From Longimicrobium sp. (GTDB taxonomy: Bacteria; Gemmatimonadota; Gemmatimonadetes; Longimicrobiales; Longimicrobiaceae): a DNA stretch of 64,000 nt. The translations under genes and the position numbers were made by a program. Where the stretch lies: assembly GCA_036389135.1 (NCBI GenBank), contig DASVQP010000028.1:20032-84031 (forward strand), written 5' to 3'. The stretch's first letter is position 1. Each line of letters opens with the position of its first letter. The notes under the pieces were generated by a model, which saw only the letters and a program-made list of their open reading frames with translations, ran no database searches and was not told the origin of the DNA. Positions 1-7,488 of the stretch are shown here, in pieces.

Positions 1-59
1 ACGAGGCGTACCGCTACAGCCCGCACGAGATGGAAGCCATCCTCGAAGCGGTGCGCTGA
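1..59 (+). CDS. 3' end of an unidentified CDS (partial)
   Basis: The last 18 codons and a TGA stop are visible, reading EAYRYSPHEMEAILEAVR. The start lies outside the window. The fragment is too short to assign to a family. It is followed 22 bp later by a strong hairpin that probably terminates its transcript. Confidence 0.7.
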   Translation, partial: EAYRYSPHEMEAILEAVR

Positions 60-80
60 CGGGTCTTTACCCAGAAAAGA

Positions 81-120
81 AAACGGCCGGCGAGCGCATC
101 CACGCGCCCGCCGGCCGTTT
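81..120 (+). terminator. hairpin terminator after the first CDS
   Basis: Perfect 12-bp inverted repeat AAACGGCCGGCG / CGCCGGCCGTTT (81-92 and 109-120). The A-rich left arm and T-rich right arm make it usable in both directions. It lies between the plus-strand partial gene and the minus-strand lipoprotein gene, so it may serve both. Confidence 0.75.
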
Positions 121-130
121 CGGCTTCTCG

Positions 131-544
131 CTACCTCTCAAAGAATTCGGTTTGCAGGTTCCCGAGCGTGTAGACGTGGCCCTCGTCGTTCCCGAACGCG
201 CCGAACGCGATGAAGGTGGGGTAGCCGAGCTCCTCGTCGTAGCGCACGGTGACCTTCTGGCCCCTCACGCGCGCCCTGGCGATCTCCCGGATGAGGTCCT
301 GGATGGTCGGAAAGGGTCCGTCGACCGGGACGGCTACCCCCTGTGGTCCCGGTCTGGTGAGCACGAGCGCCACCCGGCCGTCGCGCACGTGGATACTTAC
401 CGGCGTCGTGAGAGGCGAACCGCAGCGGCACAACATCTGGAAATCGTACGTGTACTGCTTCTTCTCCCACGGCTCGAGGGGGCTGTCGGAGCACCCCGCG
501 ACGGCCAGCAGAGCGATGCACAGCAGACGAAGCTTCAGGCGCAT
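131..544 (-). CDS. DUF6174-type lipoprotein, copy 1
   Basis: Predicted lipoprotein of 137 aa with n-region MRLKLR, hydrophobic stretch and lipobox AVAGC (Cys18). The mature part has the pattern I associate with DUF6174: a YDFQ..C.CG segment, a PVSIHVRDG strand, a TIQDLIREI helix and a YDEELGYPTFI motif near the C-terminus. The function of the family is unknown. The ATG at 544 is preceded by GGGAG at good spacing, so the longer upstream frame is not used. It lies downstream of a paralogue on the same strand with a 77-bp gap; both share the leader TTCCGGGAG, which indicates tandem duplication and probable co-transcription. Confidence 0.8.
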   Translation of the reverse strand: MRLKLRLLCIALLAVAGCSDSPLEPWEKKQYTYDFQMLCRCGSPLTTPVSIHVRDGRVALVLTRPGPQGVAVPVDGPFPTIQDLIREIARARVRGQKVTVRYDEELGYPTFIAFGAFGNDEGHVYTLGNLQTEFFER

Positions 545-621
545 GGGCGTCTCCCGGAAGGGGTGGAAGGGCGAAGGGCGTGTAAAGAACGCCCCAGCGC
601 CCGGCACTTGCACGCTCTTCC

Positions 622-1026
622 CTAGCGGAGGTACCGCAGGTTCTCGGCGGTGTACACGACCCCTGCATCGTTCGCGATCGTCCCGATCTCGATGTAAGTC
701 GGGTAGCCGAGCTCCGCGTCGTAGCGCACGATCAGGTTCTTCTCGCCATTTCGGCGCGCCTCCTCGATTCGCACGAGGTCCTCGATGGTCGGCCACTGCG
801 CGTTCGGCAGGCTCGTGACGTCCTCCCCGCCCGGGCGCTTGTAGACGCGCGCGACCTTGCCGCCACGCACGTGGATCGTCACCGGCGCGGTCACCTGGCT
901 TCCGCAGAAACAGATCTTCTGGAAGTCGTACTGGTAGTCTGACTCACCCTGGGCCGCGGTGGTATCGCGCGAGCATCCAGCGATGGACATCAGGGCGATG
1001 CACAGCAGAACAAGCTTCAGGCGCAT
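622..1026 (-). CDS. DUF6174-type lipoprotein, copy 2
   Basis: Predicted lipoprotein of 134 aa, a tandem paralogue of the next gene downstream. Signal sequence MRLKLVLLCIALMSIAGC ends in a lipobox with Cys18. The mature domain repeats the copy 1 pattern: YDFQKICFCG, a PVTIHVRGGKV strand, a TIEDLVRIEEA helix, and YDAELGYPTYI followed by a VYT.EN ending. The start is the ATG at 1026 with GGGAG upstream, in the same leader as copy 1. The paired Cys in CFCG is kept in both copies and could form a disulfide or bind metal (inference). Function unknown. Confidence 0.8.
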   Translation of the reverse strand: MRLKLVLLCIALMSIAGCSRDTTAAQGESDYQYDFQKICFCGSQVTAPVTIHVRGGKVARVYKRPGGEDVTSLPNAQWPTIEDLVRIEEARRNGEKNLIVRYDAELGYPTYIEIGTIANDAGVVYTAENLRYLR

Positions 1027-1124
1027 GGGCGGCTCCCGGAAGAGGGTTCGACAGGCAAACGGCACCAGAAGAACGCCCCAGCCCCGTCCAGATGCACACC
1101 CTCGCCTCCCCTTCTTTCCGTTCC

Positions 1125-1146
1125 CCTCCGCGTCTCTGTGTGAAAC
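1125..1146. repeat. R1 repeat, right half only
   Basis: CTCCGCGTCTCTGTGTGAAA matches the right arm of the R1 dyad found elsewhere in the window. It ends 6 bp from the stop codon of the minus-strand peroxiredoxin gene, the usual R1 position. Confidence 0.6.
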
Positions 1147-1152
1147 CGCCGT

Positions 1153-1623
1153 TCACGCGGCCAGCGCCTCGCGGATCTCGTCAAAGGGCGGCAGCAGGCT
1201 GGGATTGCTGCTGTGCCACACGTAGCGCACCGTACGGTCCGGGTTCACCACGAACACGGAACGGTCGGACACGTCGCGCAGCCCCGGTCCGACGGGCGCC
1301 TCGCGCAGCACCCCGAACGCCCGGCTCGCCTCGCGGTTGAAGTCGGAGAGGAAGAGGTAGTCCGCGCCGAGCTCCTTGCGGAAGCGGTCCAGCACGTAGG
1401 GCGAGTCCACGCTGATGGCCGCCACCTGCGCGCCCAGCCCGTTGTACACGGCCAGGTCGTCGCGAAAGGTGCACAGCTCCTCGGTACAGGTGCTGGTGAA
1501 CGCGAGCGGAAAGAAGACCACCACCGTCGCCTGGCCGCCGTAGAGGCTGCCCAGCGACACCTGCTGGTTGTCGTGCGCCGGAAGGGTCACGTCGGGTGCC
1601 TGATCGCCAATCTGAAGCGGCAT
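1153..1623 (-). CDS. peroxiredoxin (AhpC/TSA, BCP/AhpE-like)
   Basis: Thioredoxin-fold peroxidase of 156 aa expected to reduce hydroperoxides in the cytoplasm. The peroxidatic motif is P39-LAF-T43-ST-C46. A second Cys at 51 lies five residues on, the arrangement of the resolving Cys in atypical 2-Cys BCP/PrxQ enzymes. Arg121 in SDRSVFVV fits the conserved active-site Arg. The FFPLAFTSTC context also resembles AhpE. The start is the ATG at 1623; a much longer open frame upstream is out of frame with the neighbouring acidic-protein gene and has no peroxiredoxin sequence. It lies 59 bp downstream of that gene on the same strand. Confidence 0.9.
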   Translation of the reverse strand: MPLQIGDQAPDVTLPAHDNQQVSLGSLYGGQATVVVFFPLAFTSTCTEELCTFRDDLAVYNGLGAQVAAISVDSPYVLDRFRKELGADYLFLSDFNREASRAFGVLREAPVGPGLRDVSDRSVFVVNPDRTVRYVWHSSNPSLLPPFDEIREALAA

Positions 1624-1682
1624 GAAGCGGTTTTCCTTCGTACGTGTAGTGGTGAGACGGGGCGCCGGCGCGGCGCCCCTCG

Positions 1683-2138
1683 TCAGTCCGGGTCCAGCAG
1701 CCGGAGCGTGGTGAGGGCCAGGCGCACGGTATCGCGCTCCTTCTCCTCCTCCCCCGCCGGGCAGAAGTAGGTTGCGAAGCAGATCACCCCCGGCGTCGTC
1801 GCCACGCCCACCATCCAGAAGAGCGACTCGCCGTCGTCCTCGTCCTCGCTCGTGAACTCGCACAGCGCGAGCTCGCTTCCGTCCTCCAGCGGCACGTCCT
1901 CCACCTCGTCCTCCTCCAGCTCCACGCTGCGCTCTTCCAGGAAGGCGTACAGCTCCTCGGCAGGATCGGGAAACTCGTCCGCGGAGGCCTCGAAGGCGAT
2001 CAGGTGGAGCGTCCCCACGCCGTCCTCGCGCCACACCTCCACGCCGCCGTCCTCCTCGTCGGGCGCGGCGGACCAGCCCCGGGGGATCACCAGGTCGAAC
2101 CTGCCTTCGGGGTCCGCGAACCGCTGCGCATCGCTCAT
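1683..2138 (-). CDS. acidic protein of unknown function
   Basis: 151-aa soluble protein with no signal peptide or membrane segment. The opening FADPEGRFDLVIPRGW recalls the start of PsbP/DcrB-type (DUF1795-like) beta domains, but I cannot assign it firmly. The middle is very acidic (runs of E and D near residues 70-105), and the C-terminal helix is RDTVRLALTTLRLL. It lies upstream of the peroxiredoxin gene on the same strand and may share its transcript. No strong ribosome-binding site is seen before the ATG. Confidence 0.65.
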   Translation of the reverse strand: MSDAQRFADPEGRFDLVIPRGWSAAPDEEDGGVEVWREDGVGTLHLIAFEASADEFPDPAEELYAFLEERSVELEEDEVEDVPLEDGSELALCEFTSEDEDDGESLFWMVGVATTPGVICFATYFCPAGEEEKERDTVRLALTTLRLLDPD

Positions 2139-2346
2139 CGGGTCTCTGCTATACGGGTGTGGGGGCGGCGGGGGGCAAGATGGGCGCCGCTCCTGTGGCA
2201 GGCAAGCCGTTCCGGTACACTGTCGTTGTCAGAAACAGACGTGGAGGGGCGTTCTTGGATTCGAACGCCCGTTCGGCATCGAACGAGACCGCAGGCGCAG
2301 CGGATCATGCGTCTCCACTCCTAGCTGGGAGGCGCTTATTCGCACC

Positions 2347-2499
2347 TTGGGCGTCAGTCTTGTGGCGGTCGCGGCCCTCGTGGCCAGCTTCGCGGTCGTG
2401 ATCCAGCGTCAGGACGAGCCGGACCGGCTTCGCGAGCGGCGCGCCGAGCCTTCCCCGCCGGCCATCGACCTGGAGCAGCTCCGCAACGCGGGCCTGTAA
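2347..2499 (+). CDS. possible 50-aa single-pass membrane protein
   Basis: A short frame with one hydrophobic segment (SLVAVAALVASFAVVI) followed by a charged tail ending in IDLEQLRNAGL and TAA. The start is uncertain: TTG at 2347 lies 14 bp after GGGAGG (2327-2332), while an ATT codon at 2338 has better spacing. Support comes from the intrinsic terminator 36 bp after the stop, on the same strand. The protein is unrecognised and would insert N-in with a cytosolic or periplasmic tail depending on topology. Confidence 0.35.
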   Translation: MGVSLVAVAALVASFAVVIQRQDEPDRLRERRAEPSPPAIDLEQLRNAGL

Positions 2500-2534
2500 C
2501 CCGGTCACCCGCGGGAACGCAGAAATCAGTTGAA

Positions 2535-2567
2535 GGGGCCGCTCCGGCAGGGGAGCGGCCCCCTTTC
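2535..2567 (+). terminator. intrinsic terminator
   Basis: 11-bp stem GGGGCCGCTCC / GGAGCGGCCCC (2535-2545 and 2552-2562) followed by CTTTCTGTGTG on the plus strand. It implies a plus-strand transcript through 2347-2499. Confidence 0.75.
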
Positions 2568-2730
2568 TGTGTGCAATGTGAACAGATGAAGATGTTTTTC
2601 CACAATGGGTATGTTGTCATTGAACATTCCCGAGACATAGCAGGTAGGGTATCTAGCAGACAAGTTCCGGACTGGCCTCGGTAATGTGGGTGAATTTCTC
2701 AGCGGATTACGGCCAAACGCGTGCGCGGGG

Positions 2731-2759
2731 TTGACCTAAACCCAAGCAGGGGTTATAAT
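2731..2759 (+). promoter_or_regulatory. near-consensus sigma-70-type promoter for the transglycosylase gene
   Basis: TTGACC (2731-2736), exactly 17 bp, then TATAAT (2754-2759). The gene start is 83 bp downstream of the -10 box. The surrounding 2571-2841 stretch is visibly AT-richer than its neighbours and holds no gene. Confidence 0.85.
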
Positions 2760-2841
2760 TAGGCATAAGAAAAACGCCGAGTGCATCGCAGCGACACAGA
2801 CGATCGCGCGCTTCGCAACGTCCAATCAGGAGACAATCGTT

Positions 2842-3567
2842 ATGAAGAACAGCGAAACGAGCCGTACCCCGCGTTCGCGTTTTCGCAACGATACCCGCGC
2901 GCTCCTTACTTCGCGCCCGGTGCAGCTTCTCCTGGTTCTGGGAGCGATGGCGGAGGGCGCGGTGATCCTGGGCCGCGACAGGGCGCCGGAGCCGGCGAAG
3001 CCGGTCACGATGCAGCAGGCCCTTCACGAGGCCATCACCCCGGTGAAGGTGGTGGAGCACAAGCGCCTCTCGAAGCTGGCCGACCTGGCGGTGAACGAGG
3101 ACGCCCGCGAGGACGAGACGGTGGCCGAGGCGCAGAAGCTGGCCGAGAAGTACCGCAAGAGCGGCTTCAAGGTGTCGGACAGGCTGGCGCTTCAGATCCA
3201 CGAAGCCGCCGTCGAGAACGGGATCAAGCCGGAAGTGGCGTTCGGGCTGGTGAAGACGGAGAGCGGGTTCAAGACGAGCGCGACGAGCCACGTGGGCGCC
3301 ATCGGCCTCACGCAGCTGATGCCGGCGACGGCACGCTGGCTGAAGCCCGGCACCACGCGCAGCGACCTGCGCGACACGGAGACGAACCTGAACATCGGCT
3401 TCAAGTACCTCGCCGACCTGATCGAGAAGTACGACGGCAACCAGAAGCTGGCGCTGCTGGCCTACAACCGCGGCCCCGGCACCGTGGACCGCCTCCTGAA
3501 GCGCGGCCGCAACCCGGACAACGGCTACGCCGACATGGTGTACGGACGCCGCAACACGCACCGGTAA
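2842..3567 (+). CDS. membrane-anchored lytic transglycosylase (SLT domain)
   Basis: 241 aa. A basic N-terminus and hydrophobic segment at about 25-45 suggest an N-in anchor, placing the C-terminal domain in the periplasm. Residues about 115-235 form an SLT/lysozyme-like domain: catalytic Glu140 in VKTES, the GAIGLTQLMPATA block at 153-165, and AYNRGPG near 211. Enzymes of this family cleave peptidoglycan glycan strands to 1,6-anhydro products. The ATG has AGGAG nine bases upstream (2828-2832). A very strong promoter lies at 2731-2759 and a hairpin follows at 3573-3606, so this is a monocistronic unit. Expected to act in cell-wall remodelling. Confidence 0.9.
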   Translation: MKNSETSRTPRSRFRNDTRALLTSRPVQLLLVLGAMAEGAVILGRDRAPEPAKPVTMQQALHEAITPVKVVEHKRLSKLADLAVNEDAREDETVAEAQKLAEKYRKSGFKVSDRLALQIHEAAVENGIKPEVAFGLVKTESGFKTSATSHVGAIGLTQLMPATARWLKPGTTRSDLRDTETNLNIGFKYLADLIEKYDGNQKLALLAYNRGPGTVDRLLKRGRNPDNGYADMVYGRRNTHR

Positions 3568-3572
3568 CACGA

Positions 3573-3606
3573 ACGAAGGGGCGCCTCAAGAGAAGCGCCC
3601 CTTCGT
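3573..3606. terminator. hairpin after the transglycosylase gene
   Basis: 12-bp perfect stem ACGAAGGGGCGC / GCGCCCCTTCGT with a 10-base loop, 6 bp after the stop codon. No clear U-tract follows (CAACAAAAAA), so it could be a terminator or an mRNA-end stabiliser. Confidence 0.6.
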
Positions 3607-3618
3607 CAACAAAAAAAG

Positions 3619-3662
3619 CATCACACAGAGAACACGGAGGAAACTGCAAGCCTCAGAGAACT
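3619..3662. repeat. R1 repeat, degenerate copy
   Basis: The left arm CATCACACAGAGAACACGGA is kept and the right arm is eroded. It lies at the 3' end of the minus-strand ferredoxin gene (stop at 3674). Confidence 0.6.
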
Positions 3663-3673
3663 CCCTTCCCCCT

Positions 3674-3910
<237 letters not shown>

Positions 3911-4025
3911 ATGCGCTCTCTCCAACGGGTTTGGTCAGGGTCGGGCCTGGCTCCGGTGTCTTGGAGCGATACGATAACCCCCGCGACCGGGGTTGTCCAT
4001 ACGCACTCGAACGATCGTTCGAAAA

Positions 4026-4880
4026 TCACTTCAGGTGAGTGTCGAACCATTCCAGCGTGGCCTCCGACGCCGTGCGCAGCGCATCGGTAGCGCCCTGGTA
4101 CGGGTGCTTCGCGCCGAAGGTGTGGTCCGCGTCCTCAATCAGCAGGAGCTCCGCGTTCTCCCCCGCCATGTCCCACAACGTCCGCGCGTCGTCCGGCGTC
4201 ACCGACGTGTCCGCCTCGCCGTGCACGATCAGCCAGGGCAGGGTGAGCCGGGCCGCCGCACGCCGGATGTCCAGCCGCTCCGTGTTCTCCTCCAGGTCGC
4301 GCAGATAGGCGGGGCCCACGGGCATCGCCTGCCCCGTGCGCGCGTTGGTGATCTCCACCGGCTCGCCGTGCCGCCAGCGCCCGAGCTGCTCGTCCGTCCA
4401 GCGGTGCACGGTGGCGATGGCGTTCCACGTGACCAGCGCATCGACGCGCCCGTCCTCCGCCGCGGCCAGCACCGCCTCACCGCCGCCCCGCGAGTGCCCC
4501 AGCAGCCCCACGTGCTTGGGACGCTTCGGCAGCAGGCCCTTCCCGCGCACCGCCTCCAGCACCATGCGGATCTCGTCGACGTTGCGGCTGTGCGTCTGCT
4601 GCGCAAAGAGATCGAGGGCGCTGAAGTCCACCCCGTCTGCCCCCACCCCGTTGTGCGAGAAGTCGAACGACACCACCGCGTGCCCCGCCGCCGCCAGCGA
4701 ACGCGCCACGGCCGGAAAGAAACCCCACTCGCGGAACCCCTTGAACCCATGGCAGATCACCACCGCACTCTGCGGCTTACTCCCCTCCTGCACGCGGAGG
4801 TCGCCGCGCACGGGCGGCCCGCCGTCGCGCGGGCGCAGCTCGAAGCGGGTGCGGGTCAGTGCGGTCGTGATCTCGGGCAT
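4026..4880 (-). CDS. alpha/beta hydrolase (dienelactone hydrolase/prolyl-oligopeptidase-like)
   Basis: 284-aa cytosolic serine hydrolase with no signal peptide. The oxyanion region is CHGFKG (43-48), the nucleophile Ser130 is in GHSRGG, Asp224 is in HGEADTSV, and His253 is in DADHTFG, so the triad is complete. Substrate unknown; the fold covers esterases and peptidases. ATG at 4880 is chosen because the frame continuing upstream is made of intergenic repeat DNA (families R3 and R2, reading GRDESRPYN-like) and is not protein-like. Confidence 0.85.
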   Translation of the reverse strand: MPEITTALTRTRFELRPRDGGPPVRGDLRVQEGSKPQSAVVICHGFKGFREWGFFPAVARSLAAAGHAVVSFDFSHNGVGADGVDFSALDLFAQQTHSRNVDEIRMVLEAVRGKGLLPKRPKHVGLLGHSRGGGEAVLAAAEDGRVDALVTWNAIATVHRWTDEQLGRWRHGEPVEITNARTGQAMPVGPAYLRDLEENTERLDIRRAAARLTLPWLIVHGEADTSVTPDDARTLWDMAGENAELLLIEDADHTFGAKHPYQGATDALRTASEATLEWFDTHLK

Positions 4881-4924
4881 ATGCGGCGCGCGTGGATGGT
4901 GAGTTTTGAAGTGGCGCGGGGGCC

Positions 4925-5004
4925 CGCTCGTTCCTCGCTGCCCCTCTCCCGATAACGGGAGAGGGGGCGGTTTGTTGTAGGGGCGCGATTCATCGCGCCC
5001 ACCC
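4925..5004. repeat. R3 palindrome followed by R2 palindrome
   Basis: R3: CCCCTCTCCCG / CGGGAGAGGGG around a short loop (4941-4967), with the flank GCTCGTTCCTCGCTG. R2: TTGTAGGGGCGCGATTCATC starting at 4975. Both lie between two minus-strand genes. Confidence 0.8.
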
Positions 5005-5053
5005 TTCGCCCTCACATCGGGCGGCGCACCAGGTCACGAAAGGCGGCGAGCAC

Positions 5054-5122
5054 TCCCCCCTCTCCCGATAACAGAGGCGCCAGCCTCTCCTGTTATCGGG
5101 AGAGGGGGGTCGGGGGGGTGAG
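5054..5122. repeat. R3 large inverted repeat overlapping a gene end
   Basis: Arms CCCCTCTCCCGATAACAG and its complement (about 5055-5074 and 5090-5109) bracket CCAGCCTC, followed by GTCGGGGGGGTGAGGG. It contains the stop codon of the adjacent minus-strand gene and may also terminate its transcript. Confidence 0.8.
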
Positions 5123-6043
5123 GGCCACCATCGGGCACCCCGCGCATGGCACCTTGCGCGGGCACCCCTCGCACGGCAGCTCGCCCTCGTCCGCGGGAGC
5201 TGCGGCGGCGGCGAGGCGGGCGGCGAGGTAGCGGATGCGGCGCGGGTTGAGCGGGTCGTCGAACTCGCCCTCGCGCACGCCGCCCAGCGTGCCAGATGCG
5301 GCGGCGGCCACCAGCGCGCGGAGCTGGTTCGTCTCCTCCGCCGCCAACGGCACCAGGCCCTCGACGGGGCGGCGAGGCGCGCGCTCCACCTTGAGCACCT
5401 GCCGCGCAAAGGAGACGAACATCGAGCACGCCTCGGGGCAGGGGACCAGCGCGTCGCCGTGCGGCGGGCCTTCGTCGGCCATCTCCAGCGGCGTCGCCTC
5501 ATCTACCTGCCACGCCACGCGGCGCAGGCACACGGCGTCGCCGCAGCACGCGCGCACGGTGTTCCGCACGGCGTCCGTCTCCAGCAGCTTGACGGCACCG
5601 TACATTCCGGTCTGCCGCGCCGCCGTCTCGCGCCAGTGCGTCACGCGCAGGGTGCCCGTGCGCCCCGCGTGCCAGTGCAGCGCGCAAGCGGGATACAGGT
5701 AGTCGAGCGCGGTCCAGAGCGCGCGCTCGTCCAGCTCCACCAGCGCCCACCCCCCGCGAAGGTTCGGCGACGTCTTGAGCGGCCGATGCTCCCCGTCGTC
5801 CGTCACCTGCGCGATGGTGCGCGCCGCGAACGGATCGCGCGAGACCACCAGCGCGTCCAGCGGAAAGCCGGCGTCGCGTTGATGGCGGATCTCGTACTGC
5901 CCGCCGCCCGTCGCGCGGATCAGCGCCTGGAGGAATGCGCGCCCCTCCGGCCCGGCATCGTCCACCCACACCGCCAGCGCCGCCCGCGCCTCCGCGATCC
6001 CGCCCGGTGCGTGCGCGCCGCGCTCCTCCGGGCGGTCAGACAC
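5093..6043 (-). CDS. DR2241-like Fe-S protein, partner of CbiX
   Basis: 316 aa. I recognise the C-terminal part of DR2241-type proteins, in which CbiX domains are fused to a stabilising domain and a 4Fe-4S domain; here the CbiX part is a separate upstream gene. Candidate ligands are Cys166/167/172 (RACCGDAVC), Cys202/206 (CPEAC), and Cys291/294/300/303 (CEGCPRKVPCAGC). Probable role: tetrapyrrole metal handling with CbiX (inference). The GTG start at 6043 overlaps the upstream gene by 8 bp, indicating translational coupling. The last ten or so residues (ALTPPTPLSR) and the TAA stop come from an R3 repeat, so the native C-terminus may have been replaced. Confidence 0.75.
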   Translation of the reverse strand: MSDRPEERGAHAPGGIAEARAALAVWVDDAGPEGRAFLQALIRATGGGQYEIRHQRDAGFPLDALVVSRDPFAARTIAQVTDDGEHRPLKTSPNLRGGWALVELDERALWTALDYLYPACALHWHAGRTGTLRVTHWRETAARQTGMYGAVKLLETDAVRNTVRACCGDAVCLRRVAWQVDEATPLEMADEGPPHGDALVPCPEACSMFVSFARQVLKVERAPRRPVEGLVPLAAEETNQLRALVAAAASGTLGGVREGEFDDPLNPRRIRYLAARLAAAAAPADEGELPCEGCPRKVPCAGCPMVALTPPTPLSR

Positions 6044-6842
6044 GTGCGTCCTCGTGTGCCAGGATCCCCTCGGGGACGTCCGCGCCGGCCTCGCGGGCGC
6101 GCTGCAGCACGATCTCCGCCACCTCGGGGAAGGTCCCGACCGGCGCCGCGTAGAAGATGGCGCGCCCATCCCTCTCCGTCACCGGGCTCACCGCCGGGCG
6201 GTTGATCCCCAGGTCGTCGGGGATGGTCTCCTGCGTGTGCCACCCCTCGGCCACGAAGAATGGGACCAGCACCACGTCGCGCCCGCCCATCTCCTCCAGC
6301 ACCTCGCCGACCTCGGGCGGCTGGTCGAGGAACCCGGTCTTCACCTCGCCGAAGACGCCGGCCGCCTCCGCCTCGCGGGTCACGCGGTAGATGGCCTCGG
6401 CGGAGTTGCTGTTCCGCTCCGTGCCGTGGCCGATGATGATCAGCCCCGCCCGCCGCGCCTCCGCATCGTCCATCCCGGCGCTCTCCTCCGCGCGCCGCAG
6501 GATCATGGCCGACATCGACGGATGCGTCCCCACCGGCCCGCAGTAGCGGATCGTCTTCCCCAGCTTCCGCGTGACCGAGGGCGCCGGGCCGTCCAGCCCC
6601 AGCTCGCGCGGGATCACCTCCTCGGTGAAGTACCCTTCGGAGATGAAGAGGGGAACGACGTACACGTCCTCCGACTCCACGAGGTCGAACACCTCGCGCA
6701 TGGAGGGCTCTTCCTTCCAGAAGCACTCGCGCACCTCGTCGAAGGCCCCGGTGCGCCGGATGGCCTCCGCGTGGCGGTATACCGGCGCGCTCGACTCCGC
6801 ATTCAGGTGCGACCCGTGCCCGATGATGATCAGCGCTTGCAA
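6036..6842 (-). CDS. CbiX/SirB-type chelatase, two-domain
   Basis: 268 aa with two tandem CbiX domains: LIIIGHGSHLN at 4-14 and LIIIGHGTERN at about 134-144. The His of each HG motif is the metal-site residue of class II chelatases, which insert Co or Fe into sirohydrochlorin-type rings. FISEGYFTEE and FFVAEGWHTQE are the matching second-site segments. The start codon appears to be TTG at 6842 (CAGGCTGAT upstream is a weak site). It overlaps the DR2241-like gene by 8 bp. No other cobalamin or siroheme genes are in the window. Confidence 0.85.
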   Translation of the reverse strand: MQALIIIGHGSHLNAESSAPVYRHAEAIRRTGAFDEVRECFWKEEPSMREVFDLVESEDVYVVPLFISEGYFTEEVIPRELGLDGPAPSVTRKLGKTIRYCGPVGTHPSMSAMILRRAEESAGMDDAEARRAGLIIIGHGTERNSNSAEAIYRVTREAEAAGVFGEVKTGFLDQPPEVGEVLEEMGGRDVVLVPFFVAEGWHTQETIPDDLGINRPAVSPVTERDGRAIFYAAPVGTFPEVAEIVLQRAREAGADVPEGILAHEDARV

Positions 6843-6958
6843 ATCAGCCTGCTCTTCGTGGTCGTTCTCGGACGGGTGTCCAAGATCCGTCCAACTTGCG
6901 GGCGCCGTGTGGCGGATGCAAGCACTCGTGGACTCCGGGTCGATTTCCGCGTTGCACG

Positions 6959-7006
6959 AGCCGCCTTCCCGTCGTTCCAGCCGGGGGATTCATTTCATCC
7001 CCCGGC
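6959..7006. repeat. R4 repeat
   Basis: GCCGCCTTCCCGTCGTTCCA then CCGGGGGATTCATTTCATCC, with inner arms CCGGGGGAT / ATCCCCCGG. It contains the stop codon of the minus-strand lipoprotein gene at 6995. Confidence 0.8.
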
Positions 7007-7417
7007 GACCCCGCCCTGCTCCGCCGCCCGCCCTCCGCAGCTCTCCGCGATGGAGAGCACCTCGCTCCGCACCGTCGTACCGGGCGTGCGCTTGCTCCCG
7101 CGCACGTTCCCCAGCATCTCCCGCTCCCACCGCTCCCCAAAGAGGCGCAGGGTGCGTGCTTCATCCACCACCGCGTCGATCTGCAGCCAGGTGCGCCGCG
7201 TCTCGTTGAGCGGTCCGGTGACGTCCCGCTCCAGCCGAATCTGGTTCAGCGGGAGGCCCTCCGACGTGGCGGCGTACCCCAGGGCACGAGCGCTCCGCTC
7301 CACGCACTCCAGCGCGTCCGCCGGCGCCGGCGCGTTGGCGTAGACGGTGTGGCGCGAGGCGGTCACGGAGCAGGCGGCGAGGAGCAGGGCAGGCACGAAC
7401 AGGGCGGCGCGGGTCAT
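6995..7417 (-). CDS. lipoprotein of unknown function
   Basis: 140 aa with signal sequence MTRAALFVPALLLAAC (lipobox LAAC, Cys16). The mature part has a Cys in ALECVERSARALGY and another in IAESCGGR, and a beta-rich middle (RTWLQIDAVVDEARTLRLFG). No family recognised. The TGA stop lies inside an R4 repeat, so the final residues (EQGGVAGG) may be repeat-derived. ATG at 7417 is preferred because the signal peptide begins there. Confidence 0.7.
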   Translation of the reverse strand: MTRAALFVPALLLAACSVTASRHTVYANAPAPADALECVERSARALGYAATSEGLPLNQIRLERDVTGPLNETRRTWLQIDAVVDEARTLRLFGERWEREMLGNVRGSKRTPGTTVRSEVLSIAESCGGRAAEQGGVAGG

Positions 7418-7488
7418 GGCGGAATCCAGAGGCAGGGGAAGCGGCTGCGATACTCTCTGGGACGCACGGCCCGGCGGATCTTGCACAG

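Noticed and set aside
2159..2401. 80-aa frame on the plus strand
   Set aside because: Composition and lack of hydrophobic or domain pattern suggest a chance frame; the overlapping frame ending at 2499 is better supported.
2590..2610. DnaA-box-like TTTTCCACA suggesting an origin
   Set aside because: Only one such box is seen, with no cluster and no dnaA or dnaN genes nearby.
4881..5015. N-terminal extension of the alpha/beta hydrolase
   Set aside because: The extension reads R2/R3 repeat DNA (RDESRPYN) and the ATG at 4880 gives a normal family start.
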